64,000 nt of DNA, from positions 62,001 through 126,000 of IMG/VR virus record IMGVR_UViG_3300017963_007659; one strand, given 5' to 3'. The notes beneath the pieces are model-generated. The model saw only the letters and a program-made list of their open reading frames with translations. It ran no database searches and was not told the origin of the DNA. Numbering within the stretch: the first letter of the stretch is position 1; each line of letters opens with the position of its first letter. This stretch comes from a virus. The position numbers and the translations under genes were made by a program. This document shows positions 25,048 to 33,776 of the stretch, one piece after another.

Positions 25048-27938
25048 CAGTTCCACACATGCCCTTCTTGCTTCGGCCAAGCCACCCCGTCCGTGACCTG
25101 CTGCTCCAGCCATCCCCAGATCTCCGTGAACTCTTTCTCAGTGCGGTCAAAGCTCTTGCAGTTGCCATACTTGAAGCCAATATCGAAGTCGACAGCCAAG
25201 GGCACGATCATCTCGATACCGAACATCTCCTTCAAGCATGAAGTATCCATGAAGATACGCTCAGCCGTTTCGATGTACTCACGGAGAGCATCAGCATCGT
25301 AGGGGATCTCCGCTATGATGGAGTCGTGAACCAGGTTGACGATCTTCCAATCCTTGCCCTTCGCTTCGATGTACTGCTGAAGTCGGATACCAGCTATGAG
25401 GTTATAATCCGAGCTGGCAGCCTGGATGGGGGAGTTGCGCGCTTGGCGATTCCCACGTCCCGCGTTGCCTTCAGCGTACTCATGAGCGAGATGGCGACGT
25501 CGACCCATGGGAGAGGTGACATACCCCTTCGTCTGAGCAGCCTTCTCAGCCATAAGCAACCAGGCGTGAACGTCGGGGAACTGTGCGAAGAAGGTGTCCA
25601 GAAGCTCCTGAGCCTTCTCAACCTCAACCCCAAGGTTCTTGGCGAGTGTCTTGACATGCTGCCCGAACATGATCCCGAAGACGATTCTCTTGGCGTCCTG
25701 TCGCTGGACAGACGTCACGTCTTCGATGGGAATCTGATGCATCAGTGCAGCGGTCTGTCTATGCACGTCGCACTCGAATTTGACTCGCTTCTTGTTCTCC
25801 TCTGTTGGATTCGCTATGTACTCAGCCTTGACCTTCTCCATGTTGCGGAAGACCTTGGCGTAGTTCTTATCTTGTGCGATCTGGACAGCCCATCTTACCT
25901 CAGATTGAGCTACGTCCATCTGGACTAGTAGACGCCCATGAGGGACGCAGTACATGTTCTTGACGGCTTTCCTAGCCGCGACTGTAGCAGCGAGACGTCC
26001 CTTCCCTGGAACCTGCTGGAGGTTCACCTGCTCCGAGCTTGTTCTCCCAGAGGTGACACGGCACGAGGTGAAGCTAGAACGCATTCTCCCGTCTGCACAC
26101 TCCCCATCAGGACCTTCCCCATGGATTCGAGCATTGACGCTCTTGGTGTAGCTGGTATCGAGCTTGTAGAGCCCTTTGTACTCGTAAACGAGGTCGACGA
26201 TGTGCTGGGTTGGAGTGACCTCCACGTCCTCTGGGAGGTCGTCGTCACTCTTGTTTCGCTCGAATAGCGCGGTGTTGATCTCTGGCTGCGGGATCTCCGC
26301 TCCTGTGATAGGGTCTATCTTCGGCTTGCTCCATCCCAGAGGCTCAATCTTGAGCACATCGATGAGCAGAGTGATGAGACATTCTTTCTTGTCTATGTCC
26401 AAGACCCAGGGACTACCAAAGAGACCTGCCATCCCCGCAGCCTTGGTCTTCCCAAGGTGGAGAGTATTGGCTTGCTGGACCTCTGGCAAAGAAAACAGCT
26501 CCTCCTTGATCTCTTTCATCCTCTGCTTGATCGGAGACAACTCCCCACAGAGCATACGGAGATGAGGGACGTCAATCTGGAAGCCGTTGCGTTCGATAGA
26601 CTCGAAAGCGCAGATGAGCGGTCCGTGCATGTGCACATTGAAATTCAGGACACGCTCTCTTCCTCCCTCTTCCTTATCAGCTACGTCAAGAAGCGCGCGT
26701 GCCAGCCGATGCGGCACATACCCATCCATCGCACAGTACTCTCGGAAACCGGTATCGAACAGGGAAATCTTATCGAAGTCCTGTCGCTTCTTCTTCATAC
26801 CGGAGTCCTCGAACTTCGTCCATCCGATATAGTCATTGGCTAGCTTCGCCAACGACATGGGCTTGTCACTCTTTGGAATTCGCTTGAGACGCTGCTCGTC
26901 CACGCAGTGCGCTAGGAACATCGTATCCAGCAGAGAGGCGTTCAGCGGCATACGTGCCGTTCCCAGGTCCGGATGGATACAGGTGCGCAGCATAGCCAGG
27001 TCGAACTTGAGGTAGTTCCCTGTGACCCACTGGAAGGCGTCTGTAGGCGTCGTCAGCAGCCGAATGACCTCAGCCTGTACCTGTGGCAGTTCTGTCGGAG
27101 ACCAAGGAGACTCAGGGTGCATGTACGGGATGAGTGTGGTGATCATCCCGTCATTGCAGAACTGAATCATGGACACTTCATTCTTGAAGCGATGAAGTCC
27201 CCCTCTTGTCTCCGTATCGAAGGCGAGAATCCCATCGATAGCAGGAGTCGTCAAGTAGCTATCGACTACCGTCTTGAGCTTCTCCAGCGTATCGACATAG
27301 AAGTAGTGACCGTCTTTGAGCCAATCGACACTCGGGTCTTCGTCTACGAGCTTCTTGGCTGTCTTCAGGACGTTAGTGTACTTCTGTGTCCAGGAAGCTT
27401 TGGCTGTGGGTTCGTGCTGACGAGCGATGAAGGAGGGGTGAACGTTGGCGAGATAGGTGACGCCATCCTTCTCGACGTAGCGACCTTGAGCACGGAGAAC
27501 TCCCGCTGAAGCTAGCTCCGGAGCGAGCGCCTTGATTGCCGTCCCTCCGAGCATCACGACAACCTTCGGCTTATGCCGCTGGATCTCTTCAAGAAGATAG
27601 GGAACGCAGTGTCTCACCTCATCGGGGTTGGGAGTCTGATTACGAAGGGGACGGCACTTACAGACGTTCGCCAGAGCGTAGTCTCCGAGAATACCGGCTT
27701 CCTGCATGCAAGCACGATGAATCTGACCAGAGACCCCGACTAGCGGTCTCCCCCTCGTGCCATCTGGATGCACATAGGCGTCCTCGTCGGCTCCGAGAGC
27801 TTCAGCGACGAAGAAGATGTCTGGTTGCCCTTCGATCTCGGTTGGGCTATACCAGACGATGTTTCCTGTGAACTGAGGGTGGAGTGAGCATCCAGGGCAA
27901 CACACCCGGTCCTGCTCTGCTCTATAGTCGAGACGCAT
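25047..27938 (-). CDS. UDG-DNA polymerase I fusion
   Basis: A 963-aa protein. Residues 1-205 resemble family 4/5 uracil-DNA glycosylase: CCPGC (13-17), AEALGADED (45-53), GRPLVG (63-68), CKC (93-95), Cys111, and NVHPSF (165-170). The Cys set fits an Fe-S cluster. Residues about 235-420 are a 3'-5' exonuclease (FDTETRGG, Asp241/Glu243). Residues about 435-960 are the family A polymerase: motif A MDVAQSEVR (Asp675), motif B KRIVFGIMFG (750-759), motif C LVHDS (His871, Asp872). No 5'-nuclease domain is present. It is the likely replicative polymerase. An AGTCAAAG promoter lies about 40 bp upstream. Confidence 0.9.
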   Translation of the reverse strand: MRLDYRAEQDRVCCPGCSLHPQFTGNIVWYSPTEIEGQPDIFFVAEALGADEDAYVHPDGTRGRPLVGVSGQIHRACMQEAGILGDYALANVCKCRPLRNQTPNPDEVRHCVPYLLEEIQRHKPKVVVMLGGTAIKALAPELASAGVLRAQGRYVEKDGVTYLANVHPSFIARQHEPTAKASWTQKYTNVLKTAKKLVDEDPSVDWLKDGHYFYVDTLEKLKTVVDSYLTTPAIDGILAFDTETRGGLHRFKNEVSMIQFCNDGMITTLIPYMHPESPWSPTELPQVQAEVIRLLTTPTDAFQWVTGNYLKFDLAMLRTCIHPDLGTARMPLNASLLDTMFLAHCVDEQRLKRIPKSDKPMSLAKLANDYIGWTKFEDSGMKKKRQDFDKISLFDTGFREYCAMDGYVPHRLARALLDVADKEEGGRERVLNFNVHMHGPLICAFESIERNGFQIDVPHLRMLCGELSPIKQRMKEIKEELFSLPEVQQANTLHLGKTKAAGMAGLFGSPWVLDIDKKECLITLLIDVLKIEPLGWSKPKIDPITGAEIPQPEINTALFERNKSDDDLPEDVEVTPTQHIVDLVYEYKGLYKLDTSYTKSVNARIHGEGPDGECADGRMRSSFTSCRVTSGRTSSEQVNLQQVPGKGRLAATVAARKAVKNMYCVPHGRLLVQMDVAQSEVRWAVQIAQDKNYAKVFRNMEKVKAEYIANPTEENKKRVKFECDVHRQTAALMHQIPIEDVTSVQRQDAKRIVFGIMFGQHVKTLAKNLGVEVEKAQELLDTFFAQFPDVHAWLLMAEKAAQTKGYVTSPMGRRRHLAHEYAEGNAGRGNRQARNSPIQAASSDYNLIAGIRLQQYIEAKGKDWKIVNLVHDSIIAEIPYDADALREYIETAERIFMDTSCLKEMFGIEMIVPLAVDFDIGFKYGNCKSFDRTEKEFTEIWGWLEQQVTDGVAWPKQEGHVWN

Positions 27939-27972
27939 CTACTCTCCTGCTTCCGAAAGTACCAGGGGTTGC

Positions 27973-27992
27973 TCTGATCTTTGACTGGTCTG
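27973..27992 (-). promoter_or_regulatory. AGTCAAAG promoter for the polymerase gene
   Basis: On the - strand ACCAGTCAAAGATCAGA lies about 40 nt before the polymerase ATG at 27938. The leader contains GCAGGAGAGTAG as a ribosome-binding site. The core matches but the downstream TAnGGT part does not. Confidence 0.45.
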
Positions 27993-28021
27993 GATTGAAG
28001 TTTGGACGACCCAAGGATTCC

Positions 28022-28049
28022 AGCGCATAGGGTTTTATAACCCAGCGCT
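28022..28049. terminator. hairpin between polymerase and methyltransferase genes
   Basis: AGCGC (28022-28026) pairs with GCGCT (28045-28049), and GGGTT (28030-28034) with AACCC (28039-28043), around a TTAT loop. It lies between the end of one - strand gene and the polymerase promoter. It could be a terminator for the methyltransferase transcript, though no long U-tract follows on the - strand. Confidence 0.4.
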
Positions 28050-28061
28050 AACTACGCGTTT

Positions 28062-28832
28062 TCACTCGGTCACCTTTCCGTGGGCGAAAAGCTGAGGCAT
28101 TCGTTGGGATGATTCCAAGCGCTTTTTCCCGAGAGCGAACACTTCAGGGTCTTTCTCACAGACCCAAAAGCTACGCCCCAAGCTGCGCGCGGCTACCGCT
28201 GTGGTGAACGATCCAGCGAATGGGTCAACAACGAGGTCTCCGGGGTTGGAGTGCGCCTGTAAGATGATCTCATAGAGTTGTGTCGGCTTCTGAGCCGAGA
28301 CGATCTTCTGATGCATGACCTCGGTCACGTCCGTCCACACATTGGAGCGTCTCTTGAAGGTGCTGTGTGGTTTGTACTTCTTGTTCTTGAGCACGTTCTG
28401 CGTCATCTCGGAATGCTGTTCAGTCAGGTAGGGCTTGTTGAAAATCGCAGGCTTCTCCCCGCGCACCAACCAGAGCATCTCCTCTCGGGTGAAGAGGTAG
28501 CGGTCAGCCACTCCGTAGCCGCGACTCTTCTTCCAAGTGATGAAGTCGCGGAGACGCCACTCCTTGAACTCATCCTCGACAGTAGCCGCGAACTTCAAGA
28601 ATGCCCTGTTCTTGTGTGATCCAATCCCGCCCCACATGAGGACCGAACCTCCCTCCAGGACGAAGTTCTGGCACCCTTCCACGAAGTCGTAGAGGAATGT
28701 CAGGAGCTGCTTCTCATCCAGGTTGTCATAGTCATCAGAGACAACTTGCCCATAGGGTGGGTCAGCGATGACGAGGAGCGTCTCAGGAGGGGCCTGCTCG
28801 AAGAAGTCTCCACAGATAGTGGTCTCTGCCAT
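28062..28832 (-). CDS. DNA adenine/cytosine-N4 methyltransferase
   Basis: A 256-aa protein. The catalytic motif ADPPYG is at 23-28 and the SAM motif DPFAGSFTTA at about 202-211, again the catalytic-first beta order. The SAM motif has Phe where the family nearly always has Gly (GSGTT), which may affect cofactor binding. AGGAGAGACG precedes the ATG. With the two other methyltransferases in this block it probably modifies phage DNA. Confidence 0.8.
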   Translation of the reverse strand: MAETTICGDFFEQAPPETLLVIADPPYGQVVSDDYDNLDEKQLLTFLYDFVEGCQNFVLEGGSVLMWGGIGSHKNRAFLKFAATVEDEFKEWRLRDFITWKKSRGYGVADRYLFTREEMLWLVRGEKPAIFNKPYLTEQHSEMTQNVLKNKKYKPHSTFKRRSNVWTDVTEVMHQKIVSAQKPTQLYEIILQAHSNPGDLVVDPFAGSFTTAVAARSLGRSFWVCEKDPEVFALGKKRLESSQRMPQLFAHGKVTE

Positions 28833-28853
28833 CGTCTCTCCTAATCGTCTCTC

Positions 28854-29447
28854 CTACAAGAAAAATCGCATCTCTTGGGCGATCGTATCTACCAGTTTCT
28901 TCCCGCGCCTCTGGTTGGTCTCCAGCAATCTCTTCGTGAGACTCCCCAAGCCGTTGACGACCTGATTGTGGGTTCCATCGATCAGGAGAGCACGGTACAT
29001 GACCTCCATGAGGAAGTCGAACCCCACCTCCGTACCCAACCACTGCACCACCGATGCTGCCACCGCCGCATCTCTCTGGCTCTTCGTCTGTGGGATATGG
29101 TCGTGGTCCTCGGAGAGAATGTAGTCCAGCGTTCCGTTCGGGTCTGGGCAGTTCAGGCAAGAGTCATTGCGGTCAGCCCACTCCTCCGCGAAGATCTTCT
29201 CGAAGACATGTCTCTCGACAGCCAGGCGATTGGAGTTGACGCCGACATGTTCGATCTCTTCCGGAAGCAGTGTGTTGCCGAGAACATCGTCTCTGGTATC
29301 ATCGACAATGGTTTGAACGAGCTTCTCAACTTTGACGACAGCTTCCTGCCGACTGAGATTCCCATAAACGTTCTGCTCTGGGTTGCCCTCGCATGCATAG
29401 ACGTACTCATTGATAGCTGCCCAGAGGTCTTCTGTGTTAATGCTCAT
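28854..29447 (-). CDS. hypothetical protein, predicted leaderless
   Basis: A 197-aa acidic helical protein with CLNCPD near residue 98 and no known family. The ATG lies exactly 6 nt after AGTCAAAG, with TAGGGT in between and no Shine-Dalgarno. The promoter core includes the TAG stop codon of the upstream methyltransferase gene. Confidence 0.6.
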   Translation of the reverse strand: MSINTEDLWAAINEYVYACEGNPEQNVYGNLSRQEAVVKVEKLVQTIVDDTRDDVLGNTLLPEEIEHVGVNSNRLAVERHVFEKIFAEEWADRNDSCLNCPDPNGTLDYILSEDHDHIPQTKSQRDAAVAASVVQWLGTEVGFDFLMEVMYRALLIDGTHNQVVNGLGSLTKRLLETNQRRGKKLVDTIAQEMRFFL

Positions 29448-29465
29448 ACCCTACTTTGACTAGAT
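29448..29465 (-). promoter_or_regulatory. AGTCAAAG promoter, leaderless type
   Basis: AAAATCTAGTCAAAGTAGGGT directly abuts the ATG at 29447 on the - strand. It is a full match to the consensus, with the predicted +1 at the A of ATG. Confidence 0.75.
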
Positions 29466-30299
29466 TTTGAGCGCTATCCGCTTGACGTCTTCCGTCACGT
29501 CCATGTTCTTGTGAGCACAGACATCCGGCTTCGTCAGCCTCTCAACGATGAGGTCAGCGTAGTCCTGCTCAATCTCAGCCCCAATCCAACGACGACCGTA
29601 GGACTCACAGACAACGGCTGTCGTCCCGGAACCCATGAAGGGGTCCACCACCAAGTCTTCAAGATTGGTAGACATTGCTACCACGCGGTCCAGGATCTTC
29701 GTCGAGAGCACATTGGCTCTCCTCTCCATCTGCTTGAACTTCTTGTGTCGCACAGGAGAGATGTCCGTCCACACGTCTTTGAGAGATAGACCATCCGGAT
29801 GAAGCTTGCTCTTGTGCCCACCGTAGTCCTTGACGGTCTCTCCGCACTTGCGACAGACAGGGATGGGTGTGCGGATCTTCTTGAAGGTCTTGGGAGGTCC
29901 CTTGGTGTAGTAGAGCAGGCTGTAGTGGGCCGGATAGAGCCTACCCTTGATAGGCATAACCGTTGTCATCTCGATAGCAATCCAATGCCTGAAGGTTAGC
30001 CTCTTCTTCGAGAGGTAGGCTCCAAGAGGCACATTCCACTTTGGGAGGTTGTAGAGGAAGAAGGACCCTCCAGGCTTCAAGATTCGTACACACTCCTTGA
30101 TCCACTGATGACACCACGTCAGGTACTCCTCCTCTGGAAGAGCGTCGTTCGTCTGCGGTCCGTAGCTCTTTCCAATGTTGAAGGGAGGGTCGGCGAAGAC
30201 AGTATCGACGGAGAAGTCATCGATGGTCGCAAGGACGTCTAGGCAGTCTCCGTGATAGAGCTTACCAAAGGGAGTGGTGTGGTAGGGGTACATGGTCAT
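29460..30299 (-). CDS. DNA methyltransferase with zinc insert
   Basis: A 279-aa protein. Catalytic motif ADPPFN at 36-41 and SAM motif DPFMGSGTT near 218-226 (beta order; DPPF is common in N6-adenine and N4-cytosine enzymes). The centre carries CRKCGETVKDYGGHKSKLH, a C2H2-like cluster that could contribute to target recognition. The start overlaps the upstream stop as ATGA. Probable restriction-evasion role. Confidence 0.85.
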   Translation of the reverse strand: MTMYPYHTTPFGKLYHGDCLDVLATIDDFSVDTVFADPPFNIGKSYGPQTNDALPEEEYLTWCHQWIKECVRILKPGGSFFLYNLPKWNVPLGAYLSKKRLTFRHWIAIEMTTVMPIKGRLYPAHYSLLYYTKGPPKTFKKIRTPIPVCRKCGETVKDYGGHKSKLHPDGLSLKDVWTDISPVRHKKFKQMERRANVLSTKILDRVVAMSTNLEDLVVDPFMGSGTTAVVCESYGRRWIGAEIEQDYADLIVERLTKPDVCAHKNMDVTEDVKRIALKI

Positions 30300-30550
30300 T
30301 CCTTCAGCACCATATCTCTCGTTAGCTCAACCTCCGACAGATATTTGCGAGCACCTTCGAGCTTCTTTTCAAGCCAGTTGCAATTATACTGCGCTCTCTC
30401 GACAGCTTCCTCTATACTGACTCGTAGTTCCTTTCCCGAGAGTTCGCACTCAAATACAGGCCCCTCAAAGACACGCAGAGGCGTGGTACGCTCCCGCATT
30501 TTAGCTATGGGAATCTCTATCGTGTACAGGTGCTTAAGCTGCTTATTCAT
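30296..30550 (-). CDS. hypothetical coiled-coil protein
   Basis: An 84-aa protein whose second half is a charged helix (SIEEAVERAQYNCNWLEKKL). It overlaps the previous and next genes by a few bases, so it is part of the - strand operon. No function recognised. Confidence 0.5.
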   Translation of the reverse strand: MNKQLKHLYTIEIPIAKMRERTTPLRVFEGPVFECELSGKELRVSIEEAVERAQYNCNWLEKKLEGARKYLSEVELTRDMVLKE

Positions 30551-30863
30551 CCTCTGCCTCTTCGGCTAGCCATCCCTCGATGTCAGTTCGAGCTTGCTCG
30601 ATGCAGCCAGCGACGTTCGTGGACTCCCAATAGTAGCTTCTACTTGGACCGAGGACGTAGCACGCGAGCTTGAGAGTAACGGGCGGTTGGTGGTTCGGAT
30701 CCGTCATCTCGAAGAAGGAGGGGAAGTGCACAGACACAGAGCCTTCGTAGCTCTTGCAGTGACCATCTCCTGCAATGAGAACCGTATGGACAGCATCGTG
30801 CACATAGACGATGAATTCTTGAAGGCTATCCATCCCTACAAACAGGTCTGAGTACTTACCCAT
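30543..30863 (-). CDS. hypothetical protein
   Basis: A 106-aa acidic protein starting MGKYSDLFVGMDSLQEFIVY, mixed alpha/beta, no family recognised. I placed the start at the internal ATG 30863; the upstream extension is highly basic and overlaps the previous gene in another frame. An 8-bp overlap with the upstream gene suggests coupling. Confidence 0.5.
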   Translation of the reverse strand: MGKYSDLFVGMDSLQEFIVYVHDAVHTVLIAGDGHCKSYEGSVSVHFPSFFEMTDPNHQPPVTLKLACYVLGPSRSYYWESTNVAGCIEQARTDIEGWLAEEAEDE

Positions 30864-31215
30864 TGTCTTCCTCTTCTCCCTCCTGGAGGTACTGGTCGAT
30901 CTCCGCTTCCCAGGAAGCGCACGAGTCTGAATGGAAGTTCCTACGAGGTCCTTTCTTCTCCGCAGCTCCGCAGTCACAGTACTTCCGGACCAAGGCGTGA
31001 TACTCCATCCAGGCGCGCTCCTTCTTCACTAGGGTCTCAGCGACGAGCTTTCCGAGATATGCATGCGTCTCAGGGTCATGGAGGTCGATGTTGTTCTCAC
31101 GGTGGTTGAGGATGATGGTCTCGACCTCTTCCCCCTCTAGGACGAGCTTGAGTTCTATCAGCTCCGGTGGAACTTCCAGGTCAGCTATCGTCTGACTCTC
31201 GGTCTTCTTGTTCAT
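30856..31215 (-). CDS. hypothetical protein
   Basis: A 119-aa acidic protein with a KYCDCGAAEKK...HSDSCASW segment near residue 88, possibly zinc-binding. The start is set at ATG 31215 rather than the TTG at 31239. It overlaps the upstream gene by 35 bp. No known family. Confidence 0.5.
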   Translation of the reverse strand: MNKKTESQTIADLEVPPELIELKLVLEGEEVETIILNHRENNIDLHDPETHAYLGKLVAETLVKKERAWMEYHALVRKYCDCGAAEKKGPRRNFHSDSCASWEAEIDQYLQEGEEEDNG

Positions 31216-31423
31216 CGTACTCGTCCAGTCCTTCTTCAATCACAGCTTGGTCATGGACCCGTCTCCGGAGTCTATGCGTGTGCGCTTTCTTGCTGCTACG
31301 CCAACGAGCTTGGCCCACCTTCCCGCGCTCGAAGCAAGAGGGTACCCAGCCGGTTCTCCACAAAGTTCTCCCGTACATCCGGGAACCGCGCATGGACTGG
31401 TCATTCTTGAAGCGACGTTTCAT
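31181..31423 (-). CDS. small basic protein with acidic tail
   Basis: An 80-aa protein beginning MKRRFKNDQSMRGSRMYG, strongly basic for 60 residues, then ending in a Glu/Asp-rich tail. The ATG at 31423 overlaps the upstream stop codon (ATGA). The basic part suggests nucleic-acid or acidic-protein binding. The gene holds a 10-mer copy at 31403. Confidence 0.45.
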   Translation of the reverse strand: MKRRFKNDQSMRGSRMYGRTLWRTGWVPSCFERGKVGQARWRSSKKAHTHRLRRRVHDQAVIEEGLDEYDEQEDRESDDS

Positions 31424-31653
31424 TCCAGCAAATCCTCTCGCATCTTCTCCGCATCGCGAATTAAGTCTGCCTGCACACTGGAGACATAGACAATGGGGTC
31501 CAAACACTCTCCCTTCTTACCTTCTGGGAATTTGACGATGAAGCGAATCTTGAAGTAGTCTCCGTCAAGACAGAGGTATTCGCCCAAGCGCGGCTCCTGT
31601 ACTTTGAGGCTCCATGTGTCTCCGGAGGTGAGGTTGACTACCTCGTACAGCAT
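31420..31653 (-). CDS. hypothetical protein
   Basis: A 77-aa acidic protein starting MLYEVVNLTSGDTWSLKVQE, likely a small beta-barrel-like fold followed by a helix. It is coupled by one-base and four-base overlaps to its neighbours. No function recognised. Confidence 0.5.
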   Translation of the reverse strand: MLYEVVNLTSGDTWSLKVQEPRLGEYLCLDGDYFKIRFIVKFPEGKKGECLDPIVYVSSVQADLIRDAEKMREDLLE

Positions 31654-31964
31654 CAGAGGTACCTCGTCGTTTCTCGAAGGGCTCGTTTTCGAGCTGCTGC
31701 CTCGTCTCTCTTGGTTGCCTCTTTGAGCTTCTCTATGTGCCCTTCAAGAATCGCAATCATGTCAGCCTTGTCGCTACAGCCAGACTCTCCATATTGCTGG
31801 AGAATCAAGCTCACGACGGCTTGCTGGTAGTCATCGTCTCCATGGTAGCAGAGTCGCCCAATGAAGCCGACGATGGCTTGCTGCGAGCAGTCTTCCAGAA
31901 TCCTGTTCGGGATCTCACGAAGGTCGATTCCAACAGACCAACCGAAACTTGACTCCGACATCAT
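31653..31964 (-). CDS. helical protein, possible paralogue of next two genes
   Basis: A 103-aa protein. The stretch around IVGFIGRL...AVVSLILQQYGE has the same spacing of hydrophobic residues as segments in the genes at 31968-32366 and 32375-32803, suggesting duplicated helical proteins. The start is a double ATG preceded by AAGGGAAG. Confidence 0.5.
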   Translation of the reverse strand: MMSESSFGWSVGIDLREIPNRILEDCSQQAIVGFIGRLCYHGDDDYQQAVVSLILQQYGESGCSDKADMIAILEGHIEKLKEATKRDEAAARKRALRETTRYL

Positions 31965-31967
31965 ACG

Positions 31968-32366
31968 TCACTTCCCTTTTCTCAGAATGTCGTGTTCGAT
32001 GGCTTCGTACTCATCCTCCGCTGGAGGCTGGAGCATCGCTACCTGAATGTAGAGCTTGCGGATGTTCGCGAGCAGCGTGTAAGGGCTATATTGCGGGTAC
32101 TTCTCTTCCTCAGTGGGAGTTTGATACTCAACCCCTTCGTCGTCCAGGATGTCTTCAAGAATCTCGCTATGATTCTTCAAGACGATCTCAGCGAAGAAGT
32201 TGAAGAGCCGTATAGTGACCTCCCAACTTTGAGCACCCTCGTCGAACCGACGAATGAGTTCAACGAAGTCCTCGGTCTCATACTGGTCCCACAGCATATC
32301 CCACAGCTCTTCACTGTCGATAGTGAACATACCACGCGTCGTCTTCGGAAGTGTTCTCCGTTTCAT
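31968..32366 (-). CDS. helical protein, possible paralogue
   Basis: A 132-aa acidic helical protein (WDQYETEDFVELIRRFDEGA, then IRLFNFFAEIV). GAGGGATGCA precedes the ATG. The helix pattern resembles both flanking genes. Function unknown; it lies in a run of small acidic proteins. Confidence 0.5.
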   Translation of the reverse strand: MKRRTLPKTTRGMFTIDSEELWDMLWDQYETEDFVELIRRFDEGAQSWEVTIRLFNFFAEIVLKNHSEILEDILDDEGVEYQTPTEEEKYPQYSPYTLLANIRKLYIQVAMLQPPAEDEYEAIEHDILRKGK

Positions 32367-32374
32367 TGCATCCC

Positions 32375-32803
32375 TCAGTTAATCAGCCCTTGCTTCTTTT
32401 TCTGGGCTATCAGCTTTCGATGGTCAGCGGCTTCTTGCTCCGCTTGCTCCAACTCAAACAGAAAACCCCCTACAGAGTCGAGTATGTAGGACTGCTGCTC
32501 CTCATTCGGAGTAGCATAGACATCAGGACCTTCCATCTTCTTGCACCACCCCACCATCGCGTTCAAGCTGGAAGAAAGACGGAAGAATTCCGTGCTATCA
32601 AATGTCGGCTTCTTCACGAAGGACAGGAGAAGGGTCAAGATCGCCGTCACAAGAACATCGTCCTCGTCACGCGCCTCCAACAGCTCAACTATGGTCTGAA
32701 TGAAGTTGTCCTCGTTGACATCATCAGCAAAGGCACGGATGATCTCTTCAGCATAGACTGTCGCGGGGAGATCTAGCTTGAGGTGCTTGAGGTCCTTCTT
32801 CAT
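32375..32803 (-). CDS. helical protein, predicted leaderless
   Basis: A 142-aa acidic helical protein (NEDNFIQTIVELLEARDEDD, then ILTLLLSFV) similar in pattern to the two genes downstream. The ATG follows AGTCAAAGTAGGGT directly (6-nt spacing), with no Shine-Dalgarno. It also overlaps the upstream stop by 4 bp, so both leaderless and coupled translation are possible. Confidence 0.55.
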   Translation of the reverse strand: MKKDLKHLKLDLPATVYAEEIIRAFADDVNEDNFIQTIVELLEARDEDDVLVTAILTLLLSFVKKPTFDSTEFFRLSSSLNAMVGWCKKMEGPDVYATPNEEQQSYILDSVGGFLFELEQAEQEAADHRKLIAQKKKQGLIN

Positions 32804-33228
32804 ACCCTACTTTGACTAGGTTTCTCCGCAGACTGGACAAGAAAGGGCCTCACTTTTAGGCGCTTCCAGATGGTTGGGAATCTTTCCTCAACAAGTTCAA
32901 GCATTTGCTCGAAGGTGCACTCCTGTGCGATGAAGAAGTTCGAGTTGCTGTTGGGACGGTGGTCTCCAGACGTATCCCAGAAGGCAAGACAGGTCCAGAT
33001 AGTGTCACCGCTATTCTTGTAGTGGAGGGCTGCGGCTCCTTCTTTGTATCTGTGGCATTGGTCTGGAGCAAAATTCGCGTCGATATTGTCGAAGGGACCT
33101 ATCCGATTGAACGGAAGAGGGCGCTGATGCTTACACTGACTGACACCAACCTCTTGGTAGTGAGTGCAGTGTCCAGCTTTGTTGTCAGGCCACACACCGA
33201 AGAAGTAGACATCCAGGTCAGTCTTCAT
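32800..33228 (-). CDS. hypothetical protein
   Basis: A 142-aa protein beginning MKTDLDVYFFGVWPDNKAGH, with several His, Cys and aromatic residues. The 'yffG.w....GH' opening and an internal DQCHRYKEGAAALHY resemble small phage proteins of unknown function. I chose the ATG at 33228; the upstream extension lies in the overlap with the preceding gene. Confidence 0.5.
   Translation of the reverse strand: MKTDLDVYFFGVWPDNKAGHCTHYQEVGVSQCKHQRPLPFNRIGPFDNIDANFAPDQCHRYKEGAAALHYKNSGDTIWTCLAFWDTSGDHRPNSNSNFFIAQECTFEQMLELVEERFPTIWKRLKVRPFLVQSAEKPSQSRV
32804..32820 (-). promoter_or_regulatory. AGTCAAAG promoter, leaderless type
   Basis: CCTAGTCAAAGTAGGGT abuts the ATG at 32803 on the - strand. The motif lies entirely within the last codons of the upstream gene, so it is kept despite the coding constraint there. 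Confidence 0.7.
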
Positions 33229-33412
33229 TGTCGTCCAATGTGAGAATGTAATCCCACTCGAAGGGCTTCTCTGCCTCTGTAGCGCACTCAGAGAGGTAGG
33301 CAAAGGCAGACCTACAGCAGTATTCCGTGAAGCGTGTTCCGTCGAGATCTTCACTCTTCACTCGGTAGACAGCCGATCCCTCGCAGCCGCACGAACACCT
33401 TCTCTCAATCAT
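33218..33412 (-). CDS. hypothetical Cys-rich protein
   Basis: A 64-aa protein starting MIERRCSCGCEGSAVYRV with a CC pair later (EYCCRSAF). The cysteines suggest metal binding. It overlaps both neighbours by 8-11 bp in the - strand operon. Confidence 0.5.
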   Translation of the reverse strand: MIERRCSCGCEGSAVYRVKSEDLDGTRFTEYCCRSAFAYLSECATEAEKPFEWDYILTLDDNED

Positions 33413-33776
33413 CGGAACCTTCCAACTTCCCGCACGAATAGCAGCAGGTTAGCCACCTATGCCCTTCTTTGCGATGGGTACCTGGAGCCCCACACTGCTC
33501 ACAGAGAGTCTTTGAGCGCTCAGAAGCTCTTCTTACAATCATACCAATCTTAGACTGTAAGTCTTTGTCCTCACACTCAAAGTAGATATTCAGGTATCCG
33601 AACTTCTCTTTAACCTGATGGATGGTCACTTTCTCCCCGTTTGAAACAGAGTAGATATCATCCATCGTTCTATAGACGAGGTCTACCCAACCCTCTCCAA
33701 CCTCATTCCAAGTTTTTCCTTCCCATACGATATTCTTGTATCGTTCGGAAATTTCTTGCAAATTATCAGAAATCAT
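33405..33776 (-). CDS. conserved phage protein with C-terminal zinc motif
   Basis: A 123-aa protein. The centre reads IHQVKEKFGYLNIYFE and the C-terminus CEQCGAPGTHR...WLTCCYSCG. Together they match a very common uncharacterised phage/bacterial family ('vkeKfGgLrfY ... CE.CG.pG......w..tlC..C'). It is probably zinc-binding. Function unknown. Confidence 0.6.
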   Translation of the reverse strand: MISDNLQEISERYKNIVWEGKTWNEVGEGWVDLVYRTMDDIYSVSNGEKVTIHQVKEKFGYLNIYFECEDKDLQSKIGMIVRRASERSKTLCEQCGAPGTHRKEGHRWLTCCYSCGKLEGSDD

